DNA from: JAJDXW01 sp965223775
GTDB lineage: Bacteria > Pseudomonadota > Gammaproteobacteria > HK1
Length of the DNA stretch: 64,000 nt
NCBI GenBank assembly: GCA_965223775.1
Contig: OZ245021.1
Coordinates: forward strand, 5,456,001-5,520,000
Direction of reading: 5' to 3'
Under the pieces are notes generated by a model. That model did no database searches, had not been told where the DNA came from, and saw only the letters and a list, made by a program, of their open reading frames with translations. Below, one piece after another: positions 7,855-15,800 of this stretch. The translations under genes were made by a program, and so were the position numbers. Position 1 is the first letter of the stretch. Every line of letters begins with the position of its first letter.

Positions 7855-9927
7855 TCATCGGGCTCTGTGCACCGCTTCGCCGGCGCAGTTCGCTCTGTAC
7901 ATGCAGTATCGTCGCCGACCTTCGGTCGGGACGATGACCCGCTCCACCCGCGCGTCCGTTGCCGTTCTGCCCAGCAGCCGCACGACCCTCACGTTGAACC
8001 CGAGTTGGGCGGCTACTTCCGCGGCCGTCGCGAAGCCCTGCTCGCGAAGCCGTTTCGTCGCACGCTCGAGGTAGCCGGGCAATCCGTAAGCCCGCCGTAT
8101 CCTGCCCACGCCCTTGGCCGTGTAGGACTCACCCTTCCAGTTTCGGCGCCCCATCGCGTTCAGCTCGCGCGCACCGCCTTCGTCTCCGTGCGTTTCGAGC
8201 AGCCGGTCGACCGCGGCGACCGTTTCCGCCGGTGTCTTGCGGATCTCCGCCATCGGTCTCGGCAACTGAAGGGGCTCGAGCGTCAGGGAACGACCCCCGC
8301 GCATACGCAGACCGATGGTCACCTCCGAGCCGTCCCGGGTCAGCGTCGCATCCTCGATCAGAAGCCCGAGCAGCCGCTTGCGATCCGCGTTTCCGGTTTG
8401 GGCGGCGTTCCATACCTGCTCGAAGTCCCACGCCAGTTCCCGAATGCGCTCGACCTGGCGCTCGGACAGTTCGGTCTTGCGCACCGTGGCGCGGTCCTCG
8501 CGTTCCCGGCATGCCTCTTCCAGCTCACGCAGTCGCTCGTTCCAGTCCGCTTCGAGCGATGCCGCCACCAGCCGGTTCGCCGGGTCGACCTCGAAGAACC
8601 TGCGTCGCGCCAGGTCGGCCTCGTAGCGGAAGCCCTCGATACGCCTGGCGCGCTGGGCATCGGCCTCGGCGAACTCCACCTCGACCTGCTCCTGGACCGC
8701 CAGAGCAAGATCGATGCTCTCACCGTTCATCGCGTCGATCACGAAGCGCGATATCTCGGCGTCGACGAGATCGCCGCGCATGCTCTGGCAGACTTTCCGT
8801 CCGTAGCGGACGAGCTCTTCATTGCAGACGTAGACGTAGCGCGCCGGACGGTTGCGATGCGGCAGAGCGCGGTTGTATTGCATGCCCATGCGCCGGCCGC
8901 AGTGGCCGCAGATCACCCGCGACTGCAACAGCGCCGCCCCCTCGCGGGGCGCCGCGGTGCGCAAGTCCGATTCCAGGAAGGCCGCGGCATTGCCTCTCAG
9001 GGTGGCTCGATTGCGAAGGTACTCGTCCCAATCGATAAACCCCACATGCGCGTCCGGGATGCACACCTGCCACTCCTCCATCGCAACAGAGCGCAATCGG
9101 GCTGTCCCGTCCGCCTGCCTCTCGACGCGCCTGCGGCCATAGACGAAGGCGCCGGCGTAGCGCGGATTCCTCAGAATGCGGCCGACTTGCGGCACGCGCG
9201 GAAGAGCCCAGCGCAGCTCACCGTTGGCCGGCCCGCTTCGCGGACGCGCCGGCAGCTCGATGTTCTCGCGGTGCATCCATTTCACCACCGCCATCGCCGA
9301 CCCCATTCGGCCGAAGCTGTCGAACACGAGACGGATGGCGTCGACGACGGACCGGTCACCGTCGAACACCACCTCGTCCCTGTCGTTGTAGTCCAGGCCG
9401 ACCGGCAACCGCATCTTCAGCGCACCGCGCGCGGCGGCGCTGCGCTGGCCGCCCACCATCCGCGCCTTGATCCCCTGAAGCTCAAACTCGCTCAGGGTCC
9501 CTTTGACGCCGAGCAAGAGCTTGTCGTTGCCGTCGTTGGGATCGTAGATGCCGGTCTCGTCGAGGATCAGGGTATTGGTGATGCCGGCGATCCGCAGCAG
9601 CTGGTGCCAGTCGGCGTTGTCCCGCGCGAGCCTCGAGACTTCCAGGCCGAGAACGATGCCCACCTCGCCGGCGGCGATGCTCCCCATCAGGTCGCGGAAC
9701 CCGCTGCGGTTGCCGGTGTAGGCTCCCGACTTGCCCTGGTCCTCGTCAATCACCCGGATGCGCTCCGCAGGCCAGCCGAGCGCCGTCGCCCTTTGGCTCA
9801 GCCCGTACTGGCGCCGCGTGCTCTCGGTGTGTTGCATGACCTGGCGAAGCGAGGACTGACGCACGTACAGGCAAGCCTCGCGCTCCAGATGATGCGGCGC
9901 GATCTTGCGCGTTTCCGCTTCAGGCAT
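7855..9927 (-). CDS. large serine recombinase
   Basis: This 690-residue site-specific recombinase presumably moves the element. Residues 18-160 form the resolvase/invertase catalytic domain, with the nucleophile serine in LYVRQSS (near residue 26) and the conserved SRLARDNADW and GTLSEFEL blocks. A recombinase domain follows (YNDRDEVV to RNPRYAGAFVYGR), then a zinc ribbon (CGHCGRRM with a distal C..C pair near residue 360), then a long charged coiled-coil. Large serine recombinases cut both att sites with 2-bp staggered ends. The ATG at 9927 overlaps the stop of the upstream gene by eight bases, so it is translated as the last gene of a four-gene minus-strand operon. All catalytic motifs look intact. 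Confidence 0.92.
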   Translation of the reverse strand: MPEAETRKIAPHHLEREACLYVRQSSLRQVMQHTESTRRQYGLSQRATALGWPAERIRVIDEDQGKSGAYTGNRSGFRDLMGSIAAGEVGIVLGLEVSRLARDNADWHQLLRIAGITNTLILDETGIYDPNDGNDKLLLGVKGTLSEFELQGIKARMVGGQRSAAARGALKMRLPVGLDYNDRDEVVFDGDRSVVDAIRLVFDSFGRMGSAMAVVKWMHRENIELPARPRSGPANGELRWALPRVPQVGRILRNPRYAGAFVYGRRRVERQADGTARLRSVAMEEWQVCIPDAHVGFIDWDEYLRNRATLRGNAAAFLESDLRTAAPREGAALLQSRVICGHCGRRMGMQYNRALPHRNRPARYVYVCNEELVRYGRKVCQSMRGDLVDAEISRFVIDAMNGESIDLALAVQEQVEVEFAEADAQRARRIEGFRYEADLARRRFFEVDPANRLVAASLEADWNERLRELEEACREREDRATVRKTELSERQVERIRELAWDFEQVWNAAQTGNADRKRLLGLLIEDATLTRDGSEVTIGLRMRGGRSLTLEPLQLPRPMAEIRKTPAETVAAVDRLLETHGDEGGARELNAMGRRNWKGESYTAKGVGRIRRAYGLPGYLERATKRLREQGFATAAEVAAQLGFNVRVVRLLGRTATDARVERVIVPTEGRRRYCMYRANCAGEAVHRAR

Positions 9928-10222
9928 GACGGTTCTCCTCGTTCTCCCACACGGTGTTGGCGATCGCCGCAGGCGACGACACGCGCAGCAGGCGCCGGAC
10001 TTGGCTGGCGGCCTCCGCGATCACGGCGTCGGCGATAGGCAGTTCCACCCTGGTGGACGAAGGCGGCGGCCGCGGGCCGGTGCGGTTGCACCCAGCTCCG
10101 GCCATGGCCAGGGCGCCGCGCAGACCGTGGAAGCGCAGCGCGGCGATGGCGTTGCTGTTGCCGCCCGACAGCCAGAGCCCTCGCCAGCTCTCGTAAGTCT
10201 TCCAGGCGTCCTCGCGCATCAT
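9920..10222 (-). CDS. small recombinase-operon protein
   Basis: This 100-residue protein lies between the HTH gene and the recombinase, overlapping both (ATGA at 10219-10222; eight bases at 9920-9927). It starts MMREDAWKTYESWRGLWLSG and is rich in Ala and Arg; no named domain is recognised. The tight coupling suggests an accessory or recombination-directionality role, which is inference. Confidence 0.75.
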   Translation of the reverse strand: MMREDAWKTYESWRGLWLSGGNSNAIAALRFHGLRGALAMAGAGCNRTGPRPPPSSTRVELPIADAVIAEAASQVRRLLRVSSPAAIANTVWENEENRHA

Positions 10223-10698
10223 GGTCCGGGTTCCAGCGGTTTTTTTTGAACCCGCTCCAGTGCCTTCTCGAGACCGCGCGGATGCACCCTGACGCCGAAC
10301 TCGGCTTCGATCAGCGGCGCCAGCCGGCGCGCTCCCACACGTCCGTGCAGGGCCCTGTAGTCCTCGACGAAGCGCAGTATCTCCGGGCTGATCTTGTGCG
10401 GCCCTCGCGGCCCGCGCCGTGCCGGGATGAGTTCCTGCAGCCCGCCCCCGTCGAACGCCTTGACCATGCGGAAGCAGGTCGGCCGCGAGACCCCGAACCG
10501 TGCCGCCGCCTGCGCGAGGGTGGCCTCGCCCAGCCGAACCACCCGGACCATCTCGTAGCGGACCTGGAGCAGGTCGCGGGCGTCGAAGAACTCGCCCACC
10601 GCGAACATCGGGTCGCTGACCCTTTCCGGCGTCCGGTTGAGGGTGCCGGCCTCCCTGAGCCGGTCCTGCTTCTCGGTGTCGTCGCGACGGTCTGCCAT
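10219..10698 (-). CDS. helix-turn-helix protein of the recombinase operon
   Basis: This 159-residue DNA-binding protein has a transposase-like helix-turn-helix near residues 55-80 (EATLAQAAARFGVSRPTCFR), then an Arg-rich stretch and a helical C-terminus ending ERVQKKPLEPGP. The ATG at 10698 is preferred over upstream starts because a strong GGAGG lies about ten bases before it and the sequence upstream is not coding-like. It resembles the HTH part of IS481/IS630-type transposases, but no DDE domain follows. A role in regulating or assisting the adjacent recombinase is likely. Confidence 0.85.
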   Translation of the reverse strand: MADRRDDTEKQDRLREAGTLNRTPERVSDPMFAVGEFFDARDLLQVRYEMVRVVRLGEATLAQAAARFGVSRPTCFRMVKAFDGGGLQELIPARRGPRGPHKISPEILRFVEDYRALHGRVGARRLAPLIEAEFGVRVHPRGLEKALERVQKKPLEPGP

Positions 10699-10871
10699 GG
10701 CGGTGCGGTCCTCCGAGATAGTTTCAATAATTAATACGCTATCTCTCGCCACCAAGTCAACCATCGATCCCGATGGCTTCGCTTCATATGAAGGGATACC
10801 AGCTATTATCTGGCATTCCATACCCGGAACAGCCGTGCATGAGCGCCCTAATTTCTGAGCATATAGCGCCA
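10699..10871 (-). promoter_or_regulatory. AT-richer control region of the recombinase operon
   Basis: This 173-bp gap between the DUF5372 and HTH genes is much richer in A+T than its surroundings. It holds a 12-bp palindrome (CTTCATATGAAG at 10782-10793) and an inverted repeat CCATCG/CGATGG around 10761-10776. A promoter for the HTH-recombinase genes with an operator is the simplest reading. Confidence 0.4.
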
Positions 10872-11147
10872 TTATTTCTGATTACGCTCGACCGCGGGTG
10901 CGCGGAGTGAATCCACAATCGCGCGAAGCACAATCAGGTCGTCCCCCCGGAACAGGCAGCGGCCCAACGCAACGCGCTCGAAGTCGTCCACCTGCCGCAG
11001 GGACGTCCAGGAAACCGGCACGCTGACGAGGGTTGGGCTGGCCGAGCCGTCCGCGAAGTAGCGAACAATCGCTCTCTTGCATCCGCCCACACGGTCGTAA
11101 ATCCGAACCGTTTGGCCCCTGAGCGGATGAAACGGGTGGGTGATCAC
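10872..11147 (-). CDS. DUF5372 family protein
   Basis: This 91-residue protein begins VITHPFHPLRGQTVRIYDR and matches the DUF5372 pattern: THPFHPL start, a central VPVSWTSL block, and the RCLFRGDDLIVLRAIVDSL end. The GTG at 11147 has CAGGA a few bases upstream. Members sit beside recombinase-family genes; the biochemical role is unknown. It is the promoter-proximal gene of the minus-strand set and lies only about 55 bases from the right end of the element. Confidence 0.8.
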   Translation of the reverse strand: MITHPFHPLRGQTVRIYDRVGGCKRAIVRYFADGSASPTLVSVPVSWTSLRQVDDFERVALGRCLFRGDDLIVLRAIVDSLRAPAVERNQK

Positions 11148-11183
11148 AACGTCCTGAAGATCACCCTCTTCGTCGGAACTGCC

Positions 11184-11202
11184 TGCATTTGGAAACGGTA
11201 GA
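11184..11202 (-). repeat. right inverted-repeat end of the serine-recombinase element
   Basis: The reverse complement, tctaccgtttccaaatgca, pairs with 7042-7060 (13 of 19 identical). It ends one base before the AAG that also flanks the left end. Confidence 0.6.
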
Positions 11203-11206
11203 TAAG

Positions 11207-11539
11207 CAGACCGGCGAGCGGGTCGACAAGACCGAGTGGCACCGCATCGTCACCTTCCAGGACGGCCTCATCACGATGTTCGAGAAGCACGCGAAGAAGG
11301 GCCGGCTCGTCTACATCGACGGCAAGCTCCAGACGCGGCGCTGGTCGAAGCCCGGCGAGGACGGCGACCGGTTCTCGACCGAGATTCTCCTCGTCCCCGG
11401 CGGGCGGGTGCAGTTCCTCGACAAGCCGAACGGGAACGGCGCCTCGCAGCCCGCGGCGGAGCCCGCGAGCGGCCCGGCGATGCCGGCCGGCGGCGCCCCG
11501 ACGTCGACGGACGACTTCGACGACGACATCCCGTTTTGA
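11207..11539 (+). pseudogene. ssb: ssb, 3' part of the interrupted gene
   Basis: These 110 codons continue the ssb frame broken at 7041 (QTGERVDKTEWHR onward) and end with the intact SSB tip DFDDDIPF. An in-frame TTG in the element end at 11189 could in theory start a truncated product, but there is no ribosome site and the first OB-fold strands would be missing. Confidence 0.9.
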
Positions 11540-11570
11540 TCGGACGGTCGCTCTGTCCTCCCTCCACCTC

Positions 11571-11603
11571 GGGGCCGGCGCATCCGCGCCGGCCCCCCCT
11601 TTG
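11571..11603 (+). terminator. terminator after split ssb
   Basis: A perfect GC hairpin (GGGGCCGGCGC with GCGCCGGCCCC around ATCC) runs into CCCTTT. It is the counterpart of the hairpin after the intact ssb at 7782, which shows that the two ssb units are duplicates through their 3' ends. Confidence 0.7.
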
Positions 11604-11681
11604 CTGGCGGCTTCGAGTCCTCCCGCCGGAGTCCGAGCGGAGCGCCCTTGCGGGCGCCAGCTTCGCATCTGGAGAGAGAGC

Positions 11682-12251
11682 ATGCCGCGCGACACCGACA
11701 GCATCTTCGCCCACGGGGCGGTCATCGTCCCCGACTTCGTCACCCCCGCGGAGGAGGCGCGCATCCTCCGTCGCATCGCCGAGGCGCCGTGGATGACCGA
11801 TATCGGCCGCCGGGTGCAGCACTACGGCTACCGCTACGACTACAGGGGTTCGTCGCGCCCGGTTCCCGCCGCGTCGTTCCCACGGTGGGCCAGTGCGATG
11901 GCCGAACGGCTCCGACCGCACTTCCCAGGCTCCCGCCCGGTGCAGTGCATCGTGAACGAGTACCGCCCCGGCCAGGGCATCGGGATGCACGCCGACCACC
12001 GCGATTTCGGTCCCGTCGTGGCGTCGCTCTCGCTCGCCGACGACTGGCCGATGCGCTTCCGGCCGCGCGCCACCCGTCCGTACGCCGCCGGCGCCATGTC
12101 CGGCGACGAGGTCGCGACGCTCCCCCGGCGCTCGGTGCTGGTGCTCTCGGGCGATGCGCGCTGGACATTCATGCACGGCATCGACCGCGCTGATAGCTCA
12201 CGCGAGACCGCGACGCGCGTCTCCGCGACGTTCCGCACTCTCGCAGGGTAG
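11682..12251 (+). CDS. alkB: AlkB-like 2-oxoglutarate/Fe(II) dioxygenase
   Basis: This 189-residue enzyme belongs to the AlkB family, which removes alkyl groups from DNA or RNA bases by oxidation. Visible are the VNEYRPGQGIGMHADH block with the iron-binding H-x-D pair, the second iron histidine in FMHGID, and the 2-oxoglutarate arginine pair in RVSATFR, a variant of the usual R-x-N-x-T-x-R with Ser for Asn. The length fits the family. The ATG at 11682 follows GGAGAGAG. It lies directly downstream of the split ssb unit and may help repair or protect transferred DNA. Confidence 0.9.
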   Translation: MPRDTDSIFAHGAVIVPDFVTPAEEARILRRIAEAPWMTDIGRRVQHYGYRYDYRGSSRPVPAASFPRWASAMAERLRPHFPGSRPVQCIVNEYRPGQGIGMHADHRDFGPVVASLSLADDWPMRFRPRATRPYAAGAMSGDEVATLPRRSVLVLSGDARWTFMHGIDRADSSRETATRVSATFRTLAG

Positions 12252-12596
12252 CGCGTTTGTCGGGTTCACACCCGTCTCGTTCGGGCGCATCCCTTCGGGA
12301 CCGCGCTCTCGTGCTGCGCATCGAGCCGAGCGGCGCTCGTCTCGACCCTGCGGGCGTCGATCGCTTGCGCGGGGGGCTTGCGCCCCCCCAAAGGGTCCCC
12401 CCCGAGGCCCTCGCGCTTCGCGCGAGGGGTGGAGTGCGCCTCTCATCACCAGCAATTCCCATCCTCGCACACGTGCTCGGCTCGTCAACGGCTTCGCCGT
12501 CCGCTCGCGCGGCCCTCTCGGGTGACGAGACCTGCGCGCGCGCGTCTCCGATGGATTGCCGGTGATTCGCCCGGCGCCCATTCGGAGGATGTCCTC
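12252..12596 (+). other. gene-free gap with hairpins and a shared repeat
   Basis: No supported gene. The stretch holds a strong G-run/C-run hairpin (around 12369-12392), an 18-base string also found at about 16339 (GTCTCGACCCTGCGGGCG), and a CACACGTGCTC box at 12468 followed by a GTCAAC-hairpin, the first of three related copies in the window. Confidence 0.5.
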
Positions 12597-12806
12597 ATGA
12601 CCACCGAGACCATCACGCTCCGCGCGGTCGAGACCGACGACGACGTCCGCTGGACGGTCGCGCTCGACCTCTCGCGCCACTCGCTCGAACGCCTCTTCGC
12701 CCTCTCGCTCCTCGACGGCGAGCGCTTCGACTCCATGCACGACGCGGCTCAAGCCCTCGCCCACGCCATCGCCCTCGACCGCAGGCACGCCCCCGTCGTG
12801 CACTGA
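12597..12806 (+). CDS. 69-residue hypothetical protein
   Basis: A small soluble protein of unknown function, starting MTTETITLRAVETDDDVRW and ending RHAPVVH. CGGAGGA lies about nine bases before the ATG. Codon use is typical of the element. It stands alone between two gene-poor gaps. Confidence 0.65.
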   Translation: MTTETITLRAVETDDDVRWTVALDLSRHSLERLFALSLLDGERFDSMHDAAQALAHAIALDRRHAPVVH

Positions 12807-12937
12807 GCCGGGCGCGCTCGCCCCCGCGACGCGGGGGCTTCCCGCCGCCTCGCGCAGAGGAGGAGGTGTGCTTCGAGGGGGTGAACGGGACCGGCATCGA
12901 GAGAGTCCCGCATCCGCACCCTCACGGAGACTCCGAC

Positions 12938-13345
12938 ATGAGCAACATCCTCGACCGCCTCGTCTGCGCAAGCGCCAACGGCGAGCGCGCGCCCGTCGAC
13001 GCCGACGACGTGTCTGCGCTCCTCGACCTCTGCGAAGCCTCGCCCAGCGAGCACCCGCAGCCGGATGGCCCGTTCCACCTCAACGAGTACCTCGCGAACC
13101 GCGCCTTCGGCGGGCCGGAGGAAGGCGGGTGGTGGTACGACACCGGCCGCTTCGTCGCCTGCCACGGCGCCTTCGGCACCGTGGACGAGGCGACGGCGGC
13201 GCGCGACGCCAAGGCGAACTGGCTCGCCGACCGCCGGCAGGGACTTCACGACCCGTCCTCGGTGCTCTGCACCGGCTGGCCGGTGCTTCGCATCGAGCCG
13301 CACGCGGGAAGAGACTTCCCCGCCACCCGGCCGCGCTACGAGTAG
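12938..13345 (+). CDS. conserved hypothetical protein
   Basis: This 135-residue soluble protein has no recognised domain. It contains an aromatic patch EEGGWWYDTGRFVACHGAFG in the middle. The ATG at 12938 follows ACGGAGA. It is preceded by a leader (GGTGAACGGGACC, then GAGAGAGT at 12879-12906) resembling those of the two ssb copies and of the gene at 29003, and is followed by a copy of the ssb terminator, so it looks like a member of the same regulatory set. Confidence 0.75.
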   Translation: MSNILDRLVCASANGERAPVDADDVSALLDLCEASPSEHPQPDGPFHLNEYLANRAFGGPEEGGWWYDTGRFVACHGAFGTVDEATAARDAKANWLADRRQGLHDPSSVLCTGWPVLRIEPHAGRDFPATRPRYE

Positions 13346-13371
13346 CGGCACGTTCTCCTCCTTCCCGAACC

Positions 13372-13402
13372 GGGGCCGGCGCTTCGCGCGTCGGCCCCTT
13401 TC
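13372..13402 (+). terminator. terminator shared with the ssb units
   Basis: The stem GGGGCCGGCG/CGTCGGCCCC around CTTCGCG is followed by TTTCT, almost identical to the hairpin at 7782. Confidence 0.75.
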
Positions 13403-13539
13403 TCGTGCTGCCCGTTTCGAGACCGGCCCCGTCCGGGCCTCGCGAGCGCGCTTCGCGCGGCCCGCTCGCCCTCCGGCGCCGCCGAGAGGCGCGGCCGGCC
13501 GGTATCGGGGCGTCCCGCTCAAGGCCGAGGAGTCCCGTC

Positions 13540-13581
13540 ATGCCGAACCGTTGCATCGTCTCCACCGGAGACACGCCGTGA
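13540..13581 (+). CDS. possible 13-residue coupled leader peptide
   Basis: The frame MPNRCIVSTGDTP has GAGGAG at a good distance from its ATG, and its stop overlaps the GTG start of the toprim gene (GTGA at 13578-13581). It could be a leader that delivers ribosomes to the GTG start. No homology is known and it may be fortuitous. Confidence 0.35.
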   Translation: MPNRCIVSTGDTP

Positions 13582-14552
13582 ACGCGGCCCGCCTCGCCGC
13601 CGCGCTCTCCGAGCGCGCCGAGGCCGTGTGCCGCCAGTACCTGCCCCACGGCCGGCGCCAGGGCCGCTACTGGGTCGCGGGCGACCTCGACGGCGCCCGC
13701 GGGCGCTCGCTCTACGTCCGGCTCAGGCCCCCCGGCACGCCGGGCAAGTGGACCGACGCGGCCACCGGCGAGCACGGCGACCTCCTCGACCTCGTGCGCC
13801 ATCGCTCGCGCGCGCCGACGCTTCGCGCGGCGCTCGACGAGGCCCGCGCCTTCCTCGCCCTGCCGGCTGCGCCGGCTTTCGGCGAGGGCTCAGGCGATTC
13901 CTACGACGCGACGGAAGCGTCCCGCCGTCTCTGGGCGCGTTGCCGCGTCATCGACGGCACCCACGCCGAGCGCTATCTCCACGCGCGGGGTCTCGCGCGC
14001 TGCCGCTTCGCGGCGTTGCGCTTTCACCCCGAGCTTCGCTACCGCGAAGGCGCGTCCGTCCGGCGGCTCCCGGCGCTGGTCGCCGCCGTGACCGGCGACG
14101 ACGGCGCCGTCACCGGCGTGCAGCGCACCTGGCTCGACCCCCGCTCGCCCGCCAAGGCGGGCGTCGCGGCGCCTCGCAAGGCGCTCGGGCGCATCTACGG
14201 CCTCGCCGTCCGGTTCGGTCGCCCCGCCGACGGCGCTTCGCTCCTCGTCGGCGAGGGCGTCGAGACGGTGCTCTCCCTCGTCACCGCCGTGCCGCAAATC
14301 ACCGCCGCGGCCGCGCTCACCGCCGGGAGCCTCGGCGCATTCGCGCCTCCTCCCGGCGTCGCGCGGCTCCTCATCGCCCGCGACAACGACGCCGAGGGGG
14401 AGCGGGCGGCCGAACGCCTCGCCCGGCGCTGCGCGCGGGCTCGCGTCGCCGCCCTGGTGCTCGTGCCCGAGGGCGGGGACTTCAACGACGACCTCGTCAC
14501 GCTCGGTCCGCACGCGCTCGCCGCCCGGGTGGGGCCGTGGCTCGTCGGGTGA
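13578..14552 (+). CDS. toprim-domain protein (plasmid primase-like)
   Basis: This 324-residue protein resembles the DUF7146/toprim proteins of plasmids and phages. The N-terminal part has a DNA-primase-like KWTDAATGEHGDLLDLV block (near residues 55-75). The C-terminal toprim domain shows the catalytic glutamate in LLVGEGVETVLSL and the D-x-D metal motif in LLIARDNDAEGE. Proteins of this kind are thought to act in primer synthesis or DNA relaxation on mobile elements. The GTG start at 13578 is coupled to an upstream mini-frame. No helicase domain is attached. Confidence 0.85.
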   Translation: MNAARLAAALSERAEAVCRQYLPHGRRQGRYWVAGDLDGARGRSLYVRLRPPGTPGKWTDAATGEHGDLLDLVRHRSRAPTLRAALDEARAFLALPAAPAFGEGSGDSYDATEASRRLWARCRVIDGTHAERYLHARGLARCRFAALRFHPELRYREGASVRRLPALVAAVTGDDGAVTGVQRTWLDPRSPAKAGVAAPRKALGRIYGLAVRFGRPADGASLLVGEGVETVLSLVTAVPQITAAAALTAGSLGAFAPPPGVARLLIARDNDAEGERAAERLARRCARARVAALVLVPEGGDFNDDLVTLGPHALAARVGPWLVG

Positions 14553-14608
14553 GAGGGCGTGTGGGACGGGTCCATGGGCGAGCTCGCAATGAGGAGAGGA
14601 GAGAGTCG

Positions 14609-15151
14609 ATGGCCCCACTCGTCTACGCCGGCATCGGAGCGCGGAAGACGCCCGAGCCCGTGCTCGCAGTCATGCGCCGCATGGCCTGGTATCTCGTGGA
14701 GAAGGGCTGGCACCTGAACACCGGCGGCGCCGACGGCGCGGACCGCGCGTTCGTCGAGGGCTCGCCCATCCTGCGCACCGTCTTCCTGCCCTGGCCCGGC
14801 TACAACGGCTGGCGCGGCCCCGGCACCGTGTCGTTCGGGGACGAGGCGCTCGCCAAGCTACAGCCCTTCGCCGCCGCCCACCACGACGCCTGGGAGCGGT
14901 GCAGCCCCGCGGTGCGAAAGCTCCATGCCCGCAACGTCGCCGTCATCGGGGGCGCGGGCGTCACCGTGCCCGTGTCCGCGGTGGTGTGCTGGACGAAAGG
15001 CGGGCGCGTCACCGGCGGCACGGGCCTTGCCATCCGCCTCGCCGAGACCGCGGGCATTCCGGTGTTCAACCTCGCGACCATGCATCCGCGCGACGTGTGC
15101 ATCGCGATGAACCGCATCGCCCGGGAGGCGCAGGCAGGGGCAGAGGGGTGA
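14609..15151 (+). CDS. SLOG/DprA-fold nucleotide-binding protein
   Basis: This 180-residue protein has the SLOG (DprA/LOG-like Rossmann) signature: VYAGIGARKTP at the N-terminus, the glycine-rich NTGGADGADRAF, and a late TGGTGLAIRLAE loop. SLOG proteins bind nucleotides or nucleotide-derived ligands; some act in DNA uptake, others as sensors. GAGGAGAGGAGAGAG precedes the ATG at 14609. A second SLOG-type gene (DUF2493) was disrupted 2 kb downstream. Confidence 0.82.
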   Translation: MAPLVYAGIGARKTPEPVLAVMRRMAWYLVEKGWHLNTGGADGADRAFVEGSPILRTVFLPWPGYNGWRGPGTVSFGDEALAKLQPFAAAHHDAWERCSPAVRKLHARNVAVIGGAGVTVPVSAVVCWTKGGRVTGGTGLAIRLAETAGIPVFNLATMHPRDVCIAMNRIAREAQAGAEG

Positions 15152-15233
15152 GCGTGCGGGCCGCTCTTCCCTCGCGAGCGGTTGGGGGCACCCCCAAACG
15201 TTTACGCCCTTCTCGCTGCCGGGGTCAGCGTGT

Positions 15234-15305
15234 CACACGTCCTCGCACCGTCAACCCGCGCGAGCGCGGGTCCTCCACTTCGTTCCGGCCGCTCGCGCGG
15301 TGACG
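15234..15305 (+). repeat. intergenic repeat, second copy
   Basis: It starts CACACGTCCTC, continues CGTCAAC and a hairpin (CCCGCGCGAGCGCGGG), then TCCTCCACT and TTCCGGCC. The copy at 16469 has the same order of elements and that at 12468 a weaker version. All lie before small accessory genes. Confidence 0.55.
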
Positions 15306-15370
15306 GCACTGCGGGCGCGCGCCACTTCTGCCCCAGCAGCCGAAGGGCTCCCACAACGGAGGACAGCAAC

Positions 15371-15688
15371 ATGCACCGCACCGCCATCGTCAATCTGAAG
15401 CATGAGCCGCACGCCCTCGCCAATGGAGCGGTGCGCATCGACCGCCGCACCAAATGGGGCAACCGCTTCGTCATCGGCAGGGACGGCTCGCGCGAGGAGG
15501 TCATCGAGCGCTACCGCCGACGGCTCTGGCAGCGCATCCGTGCAGGCGCGGTGAGCCTCGAGGAGTTGGCCGCCCTCCACGGCAAGACCCTTGCCTGCCA
15601 CTGTGCGCCGCTGCCCTGCCACGGCGAGGTCCTCGCCCGCGCCGCCGCATGGGCCGCCTCCGCCCTCGCCGCCCGCACAGCCGCGTGA
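15371..15688 (+). CDS. DUF4326 domain protein
   Basis: This 105-residue protein matches DUF4326: IVNLKHEP at the start, the TKWGNRFVIGRDGSREEVIERYR core, and the closing HGKTLACHCAPLPCHGEVL with its Cys/His set. The fold and function are not established; the family is frequent in phages and plasmids, and the conserved Cys/His cluster hints at metal binding or catalysis. ACGGAGGA lies ten bases before the ATG at 15371. It is a single gene between two repeat-bearing gaps. Confidence 0.85.
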   Translation: MHRTAIVNLKHEPHALANGAVRIDRRTKWGNRFVIGRDGSREEVIERYRRRLWQRIRAGAVSLEELAALHGKTLACHCAPLPCHGEVLARAAAWAASALAARTAA

Positions 15689-15800
15689 GGCGGCGCGCGC
15701 CCTCGGCGCCGCCGCGCTCGCGGCGCCCCCTGTTCCGCTTCGCCGGAGGAAGAGGGGAGCCGGCGAGTGGGCAAGCCCGTATGCAGAGAGGAGAGAGGCG

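Larger units (their letters stand above)
7042..11206. mobile_element. serine-recombinase element inserted in ssb, carrying an intact ssb
   Basis: The unit of about 4.16 kb separates the two halves of one ssb gene. AAG is present on both sides (7039-7041 and 11204-11206), and removing one copy plus the insert restores the reading frame exactly, so the boundaries are inferred from the gene itself. The inner ends form an imperfect inverted repeat. The contents are a complete ssb on the plus strand and a minus-strand operon of DUF5372, helix-turn-helix, 100-residue protein and large serine recombinase. Recombinase genes next to DUF5372 and HTH genes are, to my knowledge, a recurrent set in proteobacteria; an insert bringing a copy of the gene it breaks is unusual. 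Confidence 0.85.

Noticed and set aside
7867..10038. 723-codon plus-strand frame across the recombinase
   Set aside because: It mirrors the minus-strand recombinase, which has clear catalytic motifs; the plus-strand translation is Arg/His/Ala-rich without domains.
11189..11539. A separate short ssb gene starting at TTG 11189
   Set aside because: The TTG lies in the inserted element's end, has no ribosome site and would lack the first OB-fold strands; it is the 3' part of the split gene.
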